This document shows positions 25,126-33,879 of a DNA stretch of 64,000 nt, in pieces. Source of the stretch: Candidatus Nomurabacteria bacterium (lineage in GTDB: Bacteria > Patescibacteriota > Saccharimonadia > Saccharimonadales > Saccharimonadaceae); contig JACKGP010000002.1 in the NCBI GenBank assembly GCA_020631935.1, forward strand, positions 124,001 through 188,000. Reading direction: 5' to 3'. Every line of letters begins with the position of its first letter. Positions within the stretch are counted from its first letter, which is position 1. A model generated the notes under the pieces. That model was not told the origin of the DNA and searched no databases. It saw only the letters and a list, made by a program, of their open reading frames with translations. The translations under genes were made by a program, and so were the position numbers.

Positions 25126-28020
25126 CTACTGTTTCCGCAGGCAGATAGCGAGCTTTGATCCCTCAACACTCACCTCTACCATATTCTCTGAAACTTCACC
25201 CATAGCGGCCAAGGTCTCAGACTCGATAGTGTTCGAATGCTCTACTATCGCCTTCTTTAAATCTGCGTCATCGGTCTCAAGGTTTAGTACAATTCTATCG
25301 TCAACGTTAAGCCCGGCATTTTTGCGAGCCGACTGCACATGGCGAACGACTTCACGCATCAAGCCTTCACGCTTTAGCTCTGGAGTTAGCTCTATATTCA
25401 AGCTTACCGTATCCGATGAAACAGCATGTGCGGCGTCGTGAGTCTCAAGTGTAGCGTTAAAAGTTACACTTTTAACATTTAACTCTTCTAGTAGAATTTC
25501 CTTGTAGTAATTGTCGAGCGAATCGCCTTTTAGCGTCACACCCGCCAGCGGCTGACGAACTTTCATATTGGCCTTCGAGCGCAAGCTCAAGCCCTGATTT
25601 ACATAGTCACGCACCAAATCCATATCACCCATAACTGATTCATTTACTTTACCAGCTGGCAGCCAATCCTTCAGATGAATAGACTCTGTGTCACCAGTTA
25701 AGTTATAGTGAAGCTCTTCGGCCATAAACGGAGCAAATGGCGCCAGAACATAAGCTAACCGTACCAGAACATAGTGCAGTGTCTTATACGCATCGGCTTT
25801 GTCGCCATCATCTTCACTTTTCCAGAAACGACGACGTGAACGGCGCACAAACCAGTTCGACGCATCATCGATAAACGGCAAGATTGGCTTCAGCGCACCT
25901 TGTAGATCATAAGCTTCTGTTCGTTCTTCAACTTCTGCAACCAGCTGGTGTACTCGTGAAACGACCCAAATATCAAGCGGATTCGTCAGCTTTTCTAGCG
26001 GGTCAGCCAGTTTCCCATCGTGCTCCCAACCATCAACTTCGGCGTACATCGTAAAGAAATCATACATATTCCAAGTCATAGATAGCTTTCGTGCCACCAC
26101 GCCGACTTCTTTGTCGTCAAGTGCATAGTTTTCGCCATTTGTTAGCGGACTCGAAAGCATAAGAAACCTGAAACTATCGGCAGAAAACTTATCCATTAGA
26201 TCCATCGGATCTGTATAATTCTTTAGCTTCTTGCTCATCTTTTTGCCATCGGCGGCATTGATAAACCCAGTACAGATCAAGTTTTTCCATGGCGCCTGGC
26301 CAAACAACCCAACGTTAACCGCCATCAAGCTGTAAAACCAGCCGCGCGTCTGATCTATCGCCTCGATAATGAAATCTGCCGGGAACATACTCTCAAATTT
26401 TTCTTTATTTTCAAATGGATAGTGGAATTGCGCAAACGGCATCGAACCAGACTCAAACCAACAATCAAGCACCTTGCCGATATGTTTCATTGTCACGCCT
26501 TCGCACTCAAATTCAATGTCCATTACGTTCGGCAGATGGTAATCATCAAGCTTCTTTCCAGTAAGCTCTTCGAATTCAGCATAGCTACCGATAACCTTCA
26601 CTACTGTGGTGCCGTCGTTATTCTCACCCTTCCAAACTGGAATTGGTGTCGCCCAGTAGCGATCGCGACTCAAATTCCAGTCTGGCGCTTGCTCGATAAT
26701 ATTATTGAACCTTCCAGTCCTTAGAACGTCTGGCGTCCAGCTTGTTTTAGCATTTGCTTCAAGCATTTCATGTTTCTGGTTTTGGATATCCATAAACCAG
26801 CTCGGGTGCGCCCGATACATTAGCTTTGTGCCACAACGATGACAGTGTGGATACTCGTGCTTTATATACTCAACCTTTAGCGCCCTATTCTCGGCTACCA
26901 GTGTCTTGGCAATCTCCTTGTTCACTTCCCAAATATTTTGCCCAATCCATCGACCCTCGGTGTAGTTACCATCAGCATCAACAATCGAAACAATCGGAAT
27001 ACCCTCTTTGGCGCAAAGTTCATAGTCTTCCTCGCCGTATGCAGGCGCTTCATGCACCAAGCCAGTTCCATCGCTCGTTGAAACAAATTCAGCGTGCAGT
27101 ACTCGATGGGCTTTTGGCCCACGATTTTCAAATAGCGGCTCGTAGCGCCTACCTACTAGTTCAGAGCCCTTAACTTTATTTACTACATTGTAGTCTAGCG
27201 GCTGGTGCTTCTCGTTTTGCATAACACGACTAACTGCATCGCTCGCAACATAGAATTTCTTGTCTTCATACTCAACCAACGAATACTCTTCGTCCTTATT
27301 AACCGCTACTGCAACATTGGCCGGCAAAGTCCACGGCGTAGTTGTCCAGGCCAACATATGCTCGTCGGTATCCTCTAGCTTGAAGTAAACAAAAACACTC
27401 GGATCAGTGTCCATCTGGTAGCTATTTTCCATAGCAACTTCACTCTTGGAAATCGGCGTAGCGTCTTTTGTACAGTAAACAAGAATCTTCTCGCCCTCGT
27501 ATATCTTACCCTTCTCGTAAAGCTCCTTAAACGCCCACCAAATCGACTCCATATACTCGGCATCCATAGTTTTGTAGGCACCCTTAAACTCCACCCAGCG
27601 CCCGAGTCTTTCGATTGTATCTTCCCATTCAGTACCAGTCTTAACCATTGCAGCACGACATTGATCGACGTACTCGGAAATGCTAATTTTAGTACCAATC
27701 TCTTTTTTGTTTTTTATGCCCAATTGTTTTTCAACAAATACTTCCGCAGGCAAACCATGACAATCCCAACCCCAGCGACGCTCAACTCGCTGACCTTTCA
27801 TGGTGTGGAATCGACCCATCGCGTCTTTTACCGCACTTACAAGCAAGTGTCCGTGGTGTGGCGTACCAGTCAAAAACGGCGGGCCATCATAAAATACCCA
27901 GCTGTTTTCTTTTGGTCGCTGCTCGACCGACTTTTCAAAAGTCTTGTCTTTTTCCCATCGCTGCGCCCAGTCTTTTTCATACTCTAGCGCTCGTCGACGT
28001 GTTCCGTGCTTAAATTTCAT
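25126..28020 (-). CDS. ileS: Isoleucyl-tRNA synthetase
   Basis: 964 residues. The HIGH-type motif is PHHGH within FYDGPPFLTGTPHHGHLL, and the KMSKS-type motif is KMSKKLKNY. The editing domain lies between (TTTPWTLPANVAVAV). The DGPPF..G.PHxGH form and the KKLKNYTDP context resemble the eukaryote-like IleRS type that is often mupirocin-tolerant; this sub-typing is from motif memory only. The ATG overlaps the stop of the DUF262-HNH gene (TAATG), an odd coupling of a synthetase to a restriction-type gene. Converges with the fusion gene. Confidence 0.95.
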   Translation of the reverse strand: MKFKHGTRRRALEYEKDWAQRWEKDKTFEKSVEQRPKENSWVFYDGPPFLTGTPHHGHLLVSAVKDAMGRFHTMKGQRVERRWGWDCHGLPAEVFVEKQLGIKNKKEIGTKISISEYVDQCRAAMVKTGTEWEDTIERLGRWVEFKGAYKTMDAEYMESIWWAFKELYEKGKIYEGEKILVYCTKDATPISKSEVAMENSYQMDTDPSVFVYFKLEDTDEHMLAWTTTPWTLPANVAVAVNKDEEYSLVEYEDKKFYVASDAVSRVMQNEKHQPLDYNVVNKVKGSELVGRRYEPLFENRGPKAHRVLHAEFVSTSDGTGLVHEAPAYGEEDYELCAKEGIPIVSIVDADGNYTEGRWIGQNIWEVNKEIAKTLVAENRALKVEYIKHEYPHCHRCGTKLMYRAHPSWFMDIQNQKHEMLEANAKTSWTPDVLRTGRFNNIIEQAPDWNLSRDRYWATPIPVWKGENNDGTTVVKVIGSYAEFEELTGKKLDDYHLPNVMDIEFECEGVTMKHIGKVLDCWFESGSMPFAQFHYPFENKEKFESMFPADFIIEAIDQTRGWFYSLMAVNVGLFGQAPWKNLICTGFINAADGKKMSKKLKNYTDPMDLMDKFSADSFRFLMLSSPLTNGENYALDDKEVGVVARKLSMTWNMYDFFTMYAEVDGWEHDGKLADPLEKLTNPLDIWVVSRVHQLVAEVEERTEAYDLQGALKPILPFIDDASNWFVRRSRRRFWKSEDDGDKADAYKTLHYVLVRLAYVLAPFAPFMAEELHYNLTGDTESIHLKDWLPAGKVNESVMGDMDLVRDYVNQGLSLRSKANMKVRQPLAGVTLKGDSLDNYYKEILLEELNVKSVTFNATLETHDAAHAVSSDTVSLNIELTPELKREGLMREVVRHVQSARKNAGLNVDDRIVLNLETDDADLKKAIVEHSNTIESETLAAMGEVSENMVEVSVEGSKLAICLRKQ

Positions 28021-29204
28021 TATCTATTCCCCTTTGCTCGGTTATGACTTTTGCATAGCATTTCACAATTTTCTGGCGTTGTTTCGCCGCCGCGCGTCCA
28101 GGCAGTCACATGGTCGGCTTCCATGTCTTTGAATTCCCAAATTCTAGACTGTTGATCAACGTTTTCCGACATAGAGCAGTACGAACAGTTCGACTTACCT
28201 GCCTCACGCGCCGCCACAGTTTGTCGTTCATAGGCAGCCTTTTGGTCGCGATCTTCAAACACACGAATATCGAGCAACCTCTTGTCTTGCTCGCCGCCAA
28301 GTATATATTCAAACACACCGCTACGTCGCCTAACCGCACCATCAGCATAAAGCGCACTCACACGAGCCGCAACCTGTTCAGAGTCGTATTGACCCTGGCG
28401 ATACTCGGCATATAGTCGCCCCCACTCCAAGCCCTTCATTTCACTACGCACATCCACAAACACGCTATCAATCCAGTCAATCACCCGCATAAAATTCGTC
28501 CGCAATTCGTTGACATTGTCATCGTGCCGATGTTTACTCATGTATGCGTCAATCGCTTTGCCAGAATCACCCACTAGCCATTCCAGCGCTCGCTCTAAAT
28601 ATTCCTGGCGGCGAATATCACCCGATACGTACGACGACCATTTCTGCACAAAGCTATTACTTGGGTTGCTAAATTCTTCACGCGCTAGAGTAACGAACGG
28701 CCCGCTATACACAGCATTGCGGATTTCCTGATCATTCAGCGCCACACCGGCGATGTTTATGGTACGGAACCAGTCTTTAATCTCTGGTTCTTCGCCCTCG
28801 CAGACATAAATGAGCAGTGGCGTGTCCAGTATGCGCTGCTGCACTTCGGGCGCTAGCCCGTTAAAATACTGTTGGTGGCCACTGGCGTCTGGAGTCGCAA
28901 ACAGTCCGCGCACATAGCGACCAATACTGGTGATACGCTGCTGGCCGTCGAGCACTTCGTAGTCGCCGCTTTCGGTTTGGTTAAAGTAGATGAGGCCAAT
29001 CGGGTAACCTTTCATGATGCTATCGATCACCGCGACGTCTTTTTTGCCATCGCCGTAAATGTAGCGCCGCTGGTATTCTGGCTGAATCGTCAACCGACCG
29101 TTTAGGCCGTACAAGCCTTTTTCGTCGAGTTCGTTGTATTCGAAACCTTCTACAATATCGCGGATGGTGACGCCAGTGTCGCCGTGGAGTAAGGTTGTTT
29201 TCAT
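28020..29204 (-). CDS. DUF262-HNH endonuclease-like protein
   Basis: 394 residues. The N-terminal DUF262/ParB-like nuclease domain shows [17 protein letters not shown] and DGQQR at 86-90. The C terminus carries an HNH endonuclease: CSYC, then [13 protein letters not shown], then [14 protein letters not shown], with zinc-type cysteines. This layout is seen in GmrSD-like (type IV) nucleases and in proteins paired with methyltransferases. Here it overlaps the EcoRI-type methyltransferase gene by 4 bp and ileS by 1 bp, so it is probably the nuclease of a restriction-modification pair. Confidence 0.85.
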   Translation of the reverse strand: MKTTLLHGDTGVTIRDIVEGFEYNELDEKGLYGLNGRLTIQPEYQRRYIYGDGKKDVAVIDSIMKGYPIGLIYFNQTESGDYEVLDGQQRITSIGRYVRGLFATPDASGHQQYFNGLAPEVQQRILDTPLLIYVCEGEEPEIKDWFRTINIAGVALNDQEIRNAVYSGPFVTLAREEFSNPSNSFVQKWSSYVSGDIRRQEYLERALEWLVGDSGKAIDAYMSKHRHDDNVNELRTNFMRVIDWIDSVFVDVRSEMKGLEWGRLYAEYRQGQYDSEQVAARVSALYADGAVRRRSGVFEYILGGEQDKRLLDIRVFEDRDQKAAYERQTVAAREAGKSNCSYCSMSENVDQQSRIWEFKDMEADHVTAWTRGGETTPENCEMLCKSHNRAKGNR

Positions 29205-30397
29205 GAAGTCGCCTTTCTGTGCTTGATTAGTATCCGTTGATAAACTTTTTCGTACAGGTCGTTTACAAAAATAACTCCACTTGCGTTCAAGTCATACTGG
29301 CCAGATTTACCAAATTTAGCCTGGTATGCCTCTTTCTTTTCTTGATTAGTGTAAGTTCTGGTCTTTAGTTTATATAAATCTTCATTCTCGCACATACCCA
29401 AAATTTCGAACTGTTCAGGGTTGTATTTATCCAAAAAGCTAATCGGCACACCCATCACGCCGTCATAATCACTCGGAATTGCATCGGTAAATGGCACTTC
29501 GATTGCGTCGTAATTATCATACTTTTTGTAGGCGGTTTCGCTTTTAACGACTTTTTTGTTGTGCTTGCGGTTATCTGCCATCGTCATCAAGCCGAGAGGT
29601 TGGTGGCGACGACCATGGTCGATATTTGTAAACCAAACTGACGGTGAGCGCAAATATGTTACGCCGTCAACGGTGCGAACTGCCGTTTTTGGCTTGCTAC
29701 TCAAATCTGCATCTTTTGGGGCGATAAATAAGATGTCTTTCGTAAAGCTTGTTGTACCCACCCACAACTTGTCGTCTTTGATGAGCGGAAAAATCTCTTT
29801 GTAGGTAATAGTGTTCTTGCTACCGATGATGATAAATTTTTTATCATACTCAACAAGCTGCGCTACGTATTCCCTATATAAGCTGAATGGCGGGTTCGTC
29901 ACGACGATATCGCTTTGTTTTAGCAACTCCACGCACTCATTGCTCCTAAAGTCGCCATCACCTTCGAGAGGTGTCCATTCGTTGTTTTTGTTTTGTTTTA
30001 GCTGGTCTGCAATGTCTGGCAGGCCGAAGGCGCCGTCGTTGTTGTAGTCGCCGACTTCGGTGATGATGAATTTGTTGGCGGTTTGTTTAGGGCGACCTTT
30101 TGGCGTATCAAGCACTAAATCATCACCGATGAGTGCTAACTGGGTATTGGCGACAGGACTTGGCTTGTAACTGGTGGTGATAAGCTTTTTTAGCCCTAAC
30201 CGTTTAAAGTTCAGTACAAAATATTTAAAGAAGTTGCTTTCAAATGGATCGTCGCAATTGCAATACACCACCTTGTCGCGGAACGTGTCGGGATTGTACA
30301 TTAGGTATGCCGATATCTCTTTTTCGATATCTGGGTATTGTGTATAGAACTCGTCGTTTTTGGCCTTTTTGGCACTAGTCAGATTTGCGTTCGCCAC
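29201..30397 (-). CDS. EcoRI-type adenine-specific DNA methyltransferase
   Basis: 398 residues. The N-terminal [23 protein letters not shown] is characteristic of EcoRI-family methylases, and the catalytic motif IV is [11 protein letters not shown] (NPPF at 168-171), for N6-adenine methylation. The GTG start at 30397 is chosen because TTTGGAGA lies 6 nt upstream; a TTG four codons earlier is the alternative. Together with the overlapping DUF262-HNH gene it suggests a restriction-modification unit. The recognition sequence cannot be read from this. Confidence 0.88.
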   Translation of the reverse strand: MANANLTSAKKAKNDEFYTQYPDIEKEISAYLMYNPDTFRDKVVYCNCDDPFESNFFKYFVLNFKRLGLKKLITTSYKPSPVANTQLALIGDDLVLDTPKGRPKQTANKFIITEVGDYNNDGAFGLPDIADQLKQNKNNEWTPLEGDGDFRSNECVELLKQSDIVVTNPPFSLYREYVAQLVEYDKKFIIIGSKNTITYKEIFPLIKDDKLWVGTTSFTKDILFIAPKDADLSSKPKTAVRTVDGVTYLRSPSVWFTNIDHGRRHQPLGLMTMADNRKHNKKVVKSETAYKKYDNYDAIEVPFTDAIPSDYDGVMGVPISFLDKYNPEQFEILGMCENEDLYKLKTRTYTNQEKKEAYQAKFGKSGQYDLNASGVIFVNDLYEKVYQRILIKHRKATS

Positions 30398-30558
30398 TTT
30401 TTTCTCCAAATAAAAATCCCTTCTCTGTCACTGGAATCCGCGGGAATTATGCGGACGGTACCATCCAGTTTCAAGAAAGGAGTTTGTTCCATTTCAAGCA
30501 CTTCGTTGATTTGCTTTGTCGCAGCATTCGCGGCGAGATCTAATCTGGCAAAAGCCAT
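30379..30558 (-). CDS. Small 59-residue protein upstream of the methyltransferase
   Basis: A frame from ATG 30558 to TGA 30379, overlapping the methyltransferase start by 19 bp. Sequence features: helical start (MAFARLDLAANAATKQINEV), then LKLDGTVRIIPADSSDREGIF and a basic WRKKWRTQI end. AGAAG lies before the ATG. Not recognised; its place just ahead of the methylase could suit a regulator, but nothing in the sequence shows DNA binding. It may be spurious. Confidence 0.4.
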   Translation of the reverse strand: MAFARLDLAANAATKQINEVLEMEQTPFLKLDGTVRIIPADSSDREGIFIWRKKWRTQI

Positions 30559-30605
30559 TTCTTCTCGCTAGCTTCCCGGCTGATAACCGGTCACTCCAAA
30601 ATATA

Positions 30606-30635
30606 AAAATGGAGACGCTTTCACATCTCCATTTT
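30606..30635 (-). terminator. Intrinsic terminator after the DoxX gene
   Basis: AAAATGGAGA (30606-30615) pairs perfectly with TCTCCATTTT (30626-30635); the minus strand ends in TTTTTAT. Separates the DoxX gene from the restriction unit. Confidence 0.85.
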
Positions 30636-30653
30636 AGCTAATTTAGCTGTTTT

Positions 30654-31160
30654 TTACCAGAGCCACTGGTTCTTTTTGACAAACTTCTTAGATAGCCACC
30701 AATTGGTTAGGCTCATCTCGCGTCGAGATAGTGCAAATACCCATAACATTACTGCGTAAATCAAGTGATCGTCAACTACAGGGTTGTTCTCTAGCGGCAA
30801 TAGCGCCAACCACATCATTATCATCAAGATTGTACCTGCAACTGCAGCGATACGAAGGCCAATACCAAGCATAAGAGCTAGACCAAGACCTAGCAGTCCT
30901 AGCATAAATAGCCAGTCTACCCATGCTAATCCAGCCAAGCCATTGAAAAAGCTAACAAACGGGCCATCTGCATTTACGCCACCCTTTAGAAATCCTGCTG
31001 TTGGCGATCCGCCAGCAATCCACGCCTTGTCGGCAACCGTAGCGAATCCTAGGCCGAACGTCTTGTCCAGAAATGCCCACAAGAATATAAATCCTAGCAT
31101 TAAACGCGACAGCGCCAGAACGTACCAAGCGTTCTTGTATGTTGATTGTTTCTTCGGCAT
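30654..31160 (-). CDS. DoxX-family membrane protein
   Basis: 168 residues with about four transmembrane helices (LSRLMLGFIFLWAFLDKTFG; LFMLGLLGLGLALMLGIGLRIAAVAGTILMIMMW). The R-x-x-x-G-x-x-F-x-x-x-x-x-K pattern in the first helix fits DoxX. Role unknown; DoxX proteins are linked to redox stress and quinone chemistry. Neighbour of VKOR, which also suits a redox setting, but the two have separate promoters. AAGGAG precedes the ATG. Confidence 0.8.
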   Translation of the reverse strand: MPKKQSTYKNAWYVLALSRLMLGFIFLWAFLDKTFGLGFATVADKAWIAGGSPTAGFLKGGVNADGPFVSFFNGLAGLAWVDWLFMLGLLGLGLALMLGIGLRIAAVAGTILMIMMWLALLPLENNPVVDDHLIYAVMLWVFALSRREMSLTNWWLSKKFVKKNQWLW

Positions 31161-31191
31161 ATTATTACCACTCCTTTTTTAATATATGCCT

Positions 31192-31220
31192 AGAATACAT
31201 CGAGCTAGAGCTTTTGTAAA
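31192..31220 (-). promoter_or_regulatory. DoxX gene promoter
   Basis: TTTACA (31220-31215), 17 bp, TATTCT (31197-31192). Leader about 25 nt with AAGGAG. Confidence 0.65.
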
Positions 31221-31236
31221 TACTTGTGCTTATAGC

Positions 31237-31866
31237 CTACACAAAGAGAGCTTCGCCGTACTTGATCATTATGGCGACGACTACAAGAGCTATGAATGAC
31301 CACATCACCAACTTGTCAAAATCTCGATCAACAAATTTATAGGCGGACTTCTGTACTTTCTTTGGAAGGTATAGGTTGTTTTCGCGAATATTAAACCTAG
31401 TAATGGCAAACCAGACCAGTGTAGTAGTCAATGTAACGACCAAGCACCATGGGCAAAGCGCACCGATTACAAAGTAGCTAGTGGCTAGCAAGTACAGGGC
31501 GAAGATTAAGCCAAGCGTATAGCCAATCTGAGCTGCGAACATAAATTTGCGAGGAAATTTTATACCCGCCAATCCAGCTATTGCCACCGTAATGACAACT
31601 GGCTCGGCCATCAGTCCCAGGAAGCTATTTGGAAAACCAAACAAGTACGCCGACGGGTGTAGCCCAACCGTAGCACAGTTCAAAACTATATTGACGCTAC
31701 AGCTCAAAATCGCATCAGGATTCTCGGCCAGCTCAACAGCCTCGACACTCAAAACAAACGACGCTATCAAGCTAGCTATAGAGCCGACAAGCATACTACC
31801 AAAAATCCAACGATTGTCTCTCAGTATTTTATCTTTGTGAGTGAAAAATTCTATTATTTTACGCAT
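31237..31866 (-). CDS. Vitamin K epoxide reductase (VKOR)-family protein
   Basis: Membrane thiol oxidase that regenerates disulfide-forming partners outside the membrane. 209 residues from MRKIIEFFTH (a longer upstream frame is not needed). About four to five helices; active site C138-P-W-C141 (ALCPWC) and loop cysteines C56 and C64 (ILSCSVN ... LNCATV). It overlaps the thioredoxin-like gene by 8 bp in the ftsZ-nrdR-trx-VKOR series. It matches the Cys-containing exported proteins in this window (pilin, surface protein, 9165 gene), which may be its clients. Confidence 0.88.
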   Translation of the reverse strand: MRKIIEFFTHKDKILRDNRWIFGSMLVGSIASLIASFVLSVEAVELAENPDAILSCSVNIVLNCATVGLHPSAYLFGFPNSFLGLMAEPVVITVAIAGLAGIKFPRKFMFAAQIGYTLGLIFALYLLATSYFVIGALCPWCLVVTLTTTLVWFAITRFNIRENNLYLPKKVQKSAYKFVDRDFDKLVMWSFIALVVVAIMIKYGEALFV

Positions 31867-32116
31867 AGTAGCTAACTTCACTAATAGTAGGTAGTGGCAA
31901 GCCTCTCCACATAGACTGAAGCTGACTGTCGTCACTCAACGCTATAATCGTTGGGTACTCGACTACATCATATGTCCTACAAAGAGATATACCCTCTTGT
32001 GTCTCGGGGTCCATAGTCTCAAGATCTCGGCCGGTTTGACGCTGAAAATCATTCAAAAACATATCAACTGTAGTACCATGCTCGCTGTCTTCTTTATAGA
32101 TAACCACCACTCTCAT
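31859..32116 (-). CDS. Thioredoxin-like protein lacking the CxxC site
   Basis: 85 residues with a thioredoxin-type layout: strand MRVVVIYKED, helix VDMFLNDFQRQTG, strand, then the cis-proline region YDVVEYPTIIALSDD. The position where CxxC normally sits reads SEHG (11-14), so no redox pair; only one Cys (GISLC) remains. It lies between nrdR and VKOR, overlapping VKOR by 8 bp. It may act as a structural partner of VKOR rather than as an oxidoreductase; this is inference. Confidence 0.7.
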   Translation of the reverse strand: MRVVVIYKEDSEHGTTVDMFLNDFQRQTGRDLETMDPETQEGISLCRTYDVVEYPTIIALSDDSQLQSMWRGLPLPTISEVSYYA

Positions 32117-32587
32117 CTATTTCGACTCCTTTTTATCATCTTCGTTGTCTCGATTGGCCAGTATACGAACAAAGTCATCTAGGTTCTTGAAGCTATGGAA
32201 CACACTGGCAAATCGCACATATGCCACTTGGTTTACCACTTCAAGTTTATCTAGAACAATCTGACCAATCTTTTTTGAAAAGATTTCGCTCTCGCCCTCA
32301 TCATAAATTGCATCTTCTACGCTATTTATGATGTTTTCTACCTCTAGTTCGCTAGAGAAAAATTTGCCAACTGATTGCTTTATGGCACTAGCCAACTTGT
32401 CTCTGTCGAAAAGCTCTCGGCTGCCATCTTTTTTTATGACAGCTAGATTGGGGCGTTCGATACGCTCGTAAGTTGTAAACCGCGTACCATCAGGTGCCTC
32501 ACGTCGACGACGAATAGTCTTGCCATCGCCAACTTCTCTAGACTCTATAACGCGACTGTCGCCGATATTTAGTTGATGTGCCGCCAC
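32117..32587 (-). CDS. nrdR: NrdR-like regulator without zinc-ribbon cysteines
   Basis: 156 residues. The ATP-cone domain is clear (AVIKKDGSRELFDRDKLASAIKQSV ... YVRFASVFHSFKNLDDFVRIL), as is the NrdR-typical RVIESREVGDGKTIRRRRE...RFTTYERIE. The four zinc ligands are gone: the usual MxCPxC start is MAAHQLN and ExCxxCGxRF is EAPDGTRF. NrdR represses ribonucleotide reductase genes. The start is a GTG preceded by AGGAGG at 8 nt, so a missed upstream exon of the ribbon is unlikely. It follows ftsZ by 18 bp. Confidence 0.85.
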   Translation of the reverse strand: MAAHQLNIGDSRVIESREVGDGKTIRRRREAPDGTRFTTYERIERPNLAVIKKDGSRELFDRDKLASAIKQSVGKFFSSELEVENIINSVEDAIYDEGESEIFSKKIGQIVLDKLEVVNQVAYVRFASVFHSFKNLDDFVRILANRDNEDDKKESK

Positions 32588-32605
32588 TTATTAGGCCTCC
32601 TGTGA

Positions 32606-33808
32606 TTAGTCTTCTTGTTCTCTGTTTTTCTTTCGTCTCCGCAAGAAAGCTGGAGTATCGTCATCGTCATCGTCATCGTCGTGCGCAGGCTCAGTCCACA
32701 TATTGCCATCCGATTCAGACGCAAAATCTTCTGCGGTATTCGTATCTGTGTCTAGATCCATGTTTACATCGGCAATCTCTTCATCATTCACGCTAGTAGT
32801 AGCGTCGCCTACGCTAGGCTCTGATGTATTTGCAGCGCCGTCACGATAGTAGTCGCTGTCAAAACCAGTGGCAATGACTGTAATGACAAGCTCGTCTTCC
32901 ATTTCTGGCTTAAGTGTTGCACCAAATATAATGTTAGCGTCCGGTGACACAGCACTAGTTATAATCTCTGCCGCTTCTTGAATCTCGGCCATACTCATGT
33001 CGTAGCCACCAGTTACGTTAAACAGAACACCGCGAGCGCCATCGATAGAAACTTCGATAAGCGGGCTCTCAATCGCTTGTTGAGCGGCCTGGGCGGCGCG
33101 ATCTTCTCCACTTGCTCGGCCAATACCCATAAGAGCCGATCCAGCGTTACTCATGATAGCCTTTACGTCGGCAAAGTCTAAGTTGATCAAACCATGTTCG
33201 GTTATAAGTTCAGATATACCCTGCACGCCCTGACGCAAAACGTCATCGGCTATTTTGAAGGTTTCCAGTATCGGCGTCCTGCGATCAATCGTTTGCAGCA
33301 ATCGGTCGTTTGGAATAGTAATCAGTGTATCTACCTGACGACCAAGCTGCTGAACAGCCCACTCTGCATTTGTACGGCGTTTCTCGCCTTCGAAACTAAA
33401 AGGTTTAGTTGATACGCCCACCACTAGAATACCTAGCTCACGAGCGACCTCGGCTATAACATGACCCGCTCCTGATCCAGTACCACCGCCTGCGCCGATA
33501 GTTACAAACACCATATCTGCACCCTCGAGCGCAGACTTGATGTCTTCTCGTGATTCTCTGGCGGACTCCTCACCCTTTGCAGGATCCGCACCAGCGCCAA
33601 GTCCGGCTGTTGTTTCTTTACCTAGGTGTATTTTTATATCAGCTTTCGAATTGTGCAGCGCTTGAGCGTCAGTATTCATAGCTATGAATTGAACGCCACC
33701 GAGCCCAGCGTCTTTCATTCTATTTACCGCACTGCCGCCAGCACCACCGACGCCAACAACCTTAATGCTTGCAAAGCTCTCTATTTCACTTGGTTTAATT
33801 TCCGGCAT
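32606..33808 (-). CDS. ftsZ: Cell division protein FtsZ
   Basis: Tubulin-like GTPase forming the division ring. 400 residues. Motifs: IKVVGVGGAGGSAVNRM, the GTP-binding GAGGGTGSGAGHV, and the T7 loop NLDFADVKAIM. The acidic linker ends in the conserved tail TPAFLRRRKK that binds FtsA. Downstream of ftsA with its own -10 (TATACT, 33862-33857) and GGGGAGG in the leader; followed by nrdR. Confidence 0.97.
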   Translation of the reverse strand: MPEIKPSEIESFASIKVVGVGGAGGSAVNRMKDAGLGGVQFIAMNTDAQALHNSKADIKIHLGKETTAGLGAGADPAKGEESARESREDIKSALEGADMVFVTIGAGGGTGSGAGHVIAEVARELGILVVGVSTKPFSFEGEKRRTNAEWAVQQLGRQVDTLITIPNDRLLQTIDRRTPILETFKIADDVLRQGVQGISELITEHGLINLDFADVKAIMSNAGSALMGIGRASGEDRAAQAAQQAIESPLIEVSIDGARGVLFNVTGGYDMSMAEIQEAAEIITSAVSPDANIIFGATLKPEMEDELVITVIATGFDSDYYRDGAANTSEPSVGDATTSVNDEEIADVNMDLDTDTNTAEDFASESDGNMWTEPAHDDDDDDDDTPAFLRRRKKNREQED

Positions 33809-33879
33809 AATCGTTAGACGCCTCCCCTACTATCATTCTGAAGTACTTTCCATACCAGTATAGCACGTGAACAAATTAT

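Noticed and set aside
30338..30571. Plus-strand frame over the methylase start
   Set aside because: It is antisense to two better-supported minus-strand frames and lacks any start signal.
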